This document shows positions 34,408 through 34,661 of a stretch of DNA of 34,661 nt, piece by piece (position 1 is the first letter of the stretch; each line of letters starts with the position of its first letter). The notes under the pieces were generated by a model, which ran no database searches, was not told the origin of the DNA, and saw only the letters and a program-made list of their open reading frames with translations. Made by a program: the position numbers and the translations under genes. Source of the stretch: Burkholderiaceae bacterium (lineage in GTDB: Bacteria; Pseudomonadota; Gammaproteobacteria; Burkholderiales; Burkholderiaceae_B); NCBI GenBank assembly GCA_020851995.1, contig JADZBO010000248.1, positions 1-34,661 on the forward strand, written 5' to 3'.

Positions 34408-34534
34408 CCTGACCCTGGCCCCTGAGAGCTAAAGCCTGATGTCTGATCGCTAAAGCCTGATGTCTGATAACTAAGGCCTGATGTCTGATAACTGAGGCCT
34501 GGTGCCTGATCACTGAAACCTGGTGGCTGATAAG
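34408..34534. repeat. 7-bp tandem array with a 21-bp higher-order unit
   Basis: The stretch is built of about 18 degenerate heptamers of the form YCTGANN. Groups of three make a 21-bp unit that repeats almost exactly at 34434-34454, 34455-34475, 34476-34496 and 34497-34517, then breaks off after 17 bases at 34534, where the transposon end begins. The left part (34408-34433) is a more decayed copy. On the minus strand the 21-bp unit reads as an open heptapeptide repeat (IRHQAL-type), but no start signal supports it as a gene. Function is unknown. Confidence 0.85.
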
Positions 34535-34572
34535 GGGGTCGTCTCAGAAAACGGAAAATAAAGCACGCTAAG
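34535..34572. repeat. 38-bp terminal inverted repeat of a Tn3-family transposon
   Basis: The sequence begins GGGGTCGTCTCAGAAAACGG and ends GCACGCTAAG at 34572, which is the 38-bp terminal repeat of the Tn21 subgroup as I remember it. Tn3 elements make 5-bp target duplications, so ATAAG at 34530-34534 is the predicted copy on this side. The other end lies outside the window. Confidence 0.9.
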
Positions 34573-34661
34573 CCAGTTGCAGGGGTCGTAATGACCTGAA
34601 CTTGCCCGCGCCGATCTTGGCGCTGCTGCGCCAGAGGTAATCGCCGGTCAGGTTGATGTGC
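34568..34661 (-). CDS. tnpA: Tn3-family transposase, C-terminal end
   Basis: The last 30 codons of a transposase read leftwards into the window. The minus strand gives HINLTGDYLWRSSAKIG and then a short basic tail before the TAG at 34568-34570. This is the highly conserved end of TnpA in the Tn21/Tn501 subgroup, including the LTGDY..R motif. The stop codon lies inside the inverted repeat, as is usual for this group. The rest of the gene and any cargo, such as mercury resistance or catabolic genes, would lie to the right of the window. Confidence 0.9.
   Translation of the reverse strand, partial: HINLTGDYLWRSSAKIGAGKFRSLRPLQLA

Larger units (their letters stand above)
34535..34661 (-). mobile_element. 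End of a Tn3-family (Tn21-subgroup) transposon
   Basis: The element enters from the right edge; its outer end is the inverted repeat at 34535 and its tnpA 3' end points into the window. Insertion occurred at the edge of, or inside, the 7/21-bp array, since the fifth 21-bp unit is cut off at 17 bases. Whether this is a whole transposon or a fragment cannot be told from here. Confidence 0.88.

Noticed and set aside
34307..34513. 68-codon minus-strand frame encoding heptapeptide repeats
   Set aside because: It is a translation of the 7/21-bp tandem array, where 21 bp keeps the frame open by default. There is no ribosome site and it overlaps the speG 3' end.

Overview
The window is high-GC, tightly packed chromosomal DNA from a betaproteobacterium. 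The gene content and order (gmk-rpoZ, rph, rdgB-hemW, glnA-ntrBC, recG-oxyR, ubiA, proC) point to Burkholderiales, most likely a relative of the Alcaligenaceae (Bordetella, Achromobacter, Pusillimonas). That placement is inferred from gene content only; no rRNA or tRNA gene is present to confirm it.

Layout. (1) 1-787, minus strand: start of rpoZ, then gmk. (2) 921-7460, plus strand: a 3-mercaptopyruvate sulfurtransferase, then a tight cluster of SDR, PuuA-like glutamine synthetase homologue, iron-type alcohol dehydrogenase, PuuD-like gamma-glutamyl hydrolase and aldehyde dehydrogenase. The cluster reads as a gamma-glutamylation pathway, but the amine oxidase of the putrescine route is replaced by an alcohol dehydrogenase, so an amino alcohol is the substrate I would propose. 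(3) 7522-10378, minus: yicC and a secreted gamma-glutamyltranspeptidase. (4) 10426-17454: rph, then a divergent catabolic unit (SDR, MmgE/PrpD, acyl-CoA dehydrogenase on minus; LysR on plus), then rdgB-hemW. The housekeeping genes rpoZ-gmk, yicC, rph and rdgB-hemW, normally close together in this order, are split by these accessory blocks. (5) 17455-21624: glnA-glnL-glnG with a textbook sigma-54 promoter and two NtrC sites. (6) 21563-25029, minus: ferric-iron type ABC importer (binding protein, fused permease, short ATPase), its ATPase gene overlapping the end of glnG tail to tail. (7) 25196-30690, plus: ridA, recG, oxyR, ubiA, proC. (8) 30756-32975: divergent yeiH/yeiE pair. (9) 33005-34661: a beta-class GST, a 10-bp tandem repeat in its leader, a speG-type polyamine acetyltransferase, a 7/21-bp tandem array, and at the right edge the 38-bp inverted repeat and tnpA 3' end of a Tn3-family (Tn21-subgroup) transposon that abuts that array.

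How it fits together. Nitrogen is the dominant theme: glutamine synthesis under NtrBC control, a gamma-glutamyl amine pathway, an extracytoplasmic gamma-glutamyltranspeptidase, RidA, proline synthesis and polyamine acetylation. A second theme is iron, sulfur and oxidative stress (Fbp-type importer, OxyR-RecG, YeiE/YeiH, sulfurtransferase). The least explained elements are the amino-alcohol-like cluster, the orphan acyl-CoA dehydrogenase/PrpD operon and the repeat-flanked speG beside the transposon. No CRISPR array, phage gene, rRNA or tRNA was seen, and no stretch over 300 bases lacks a gene.
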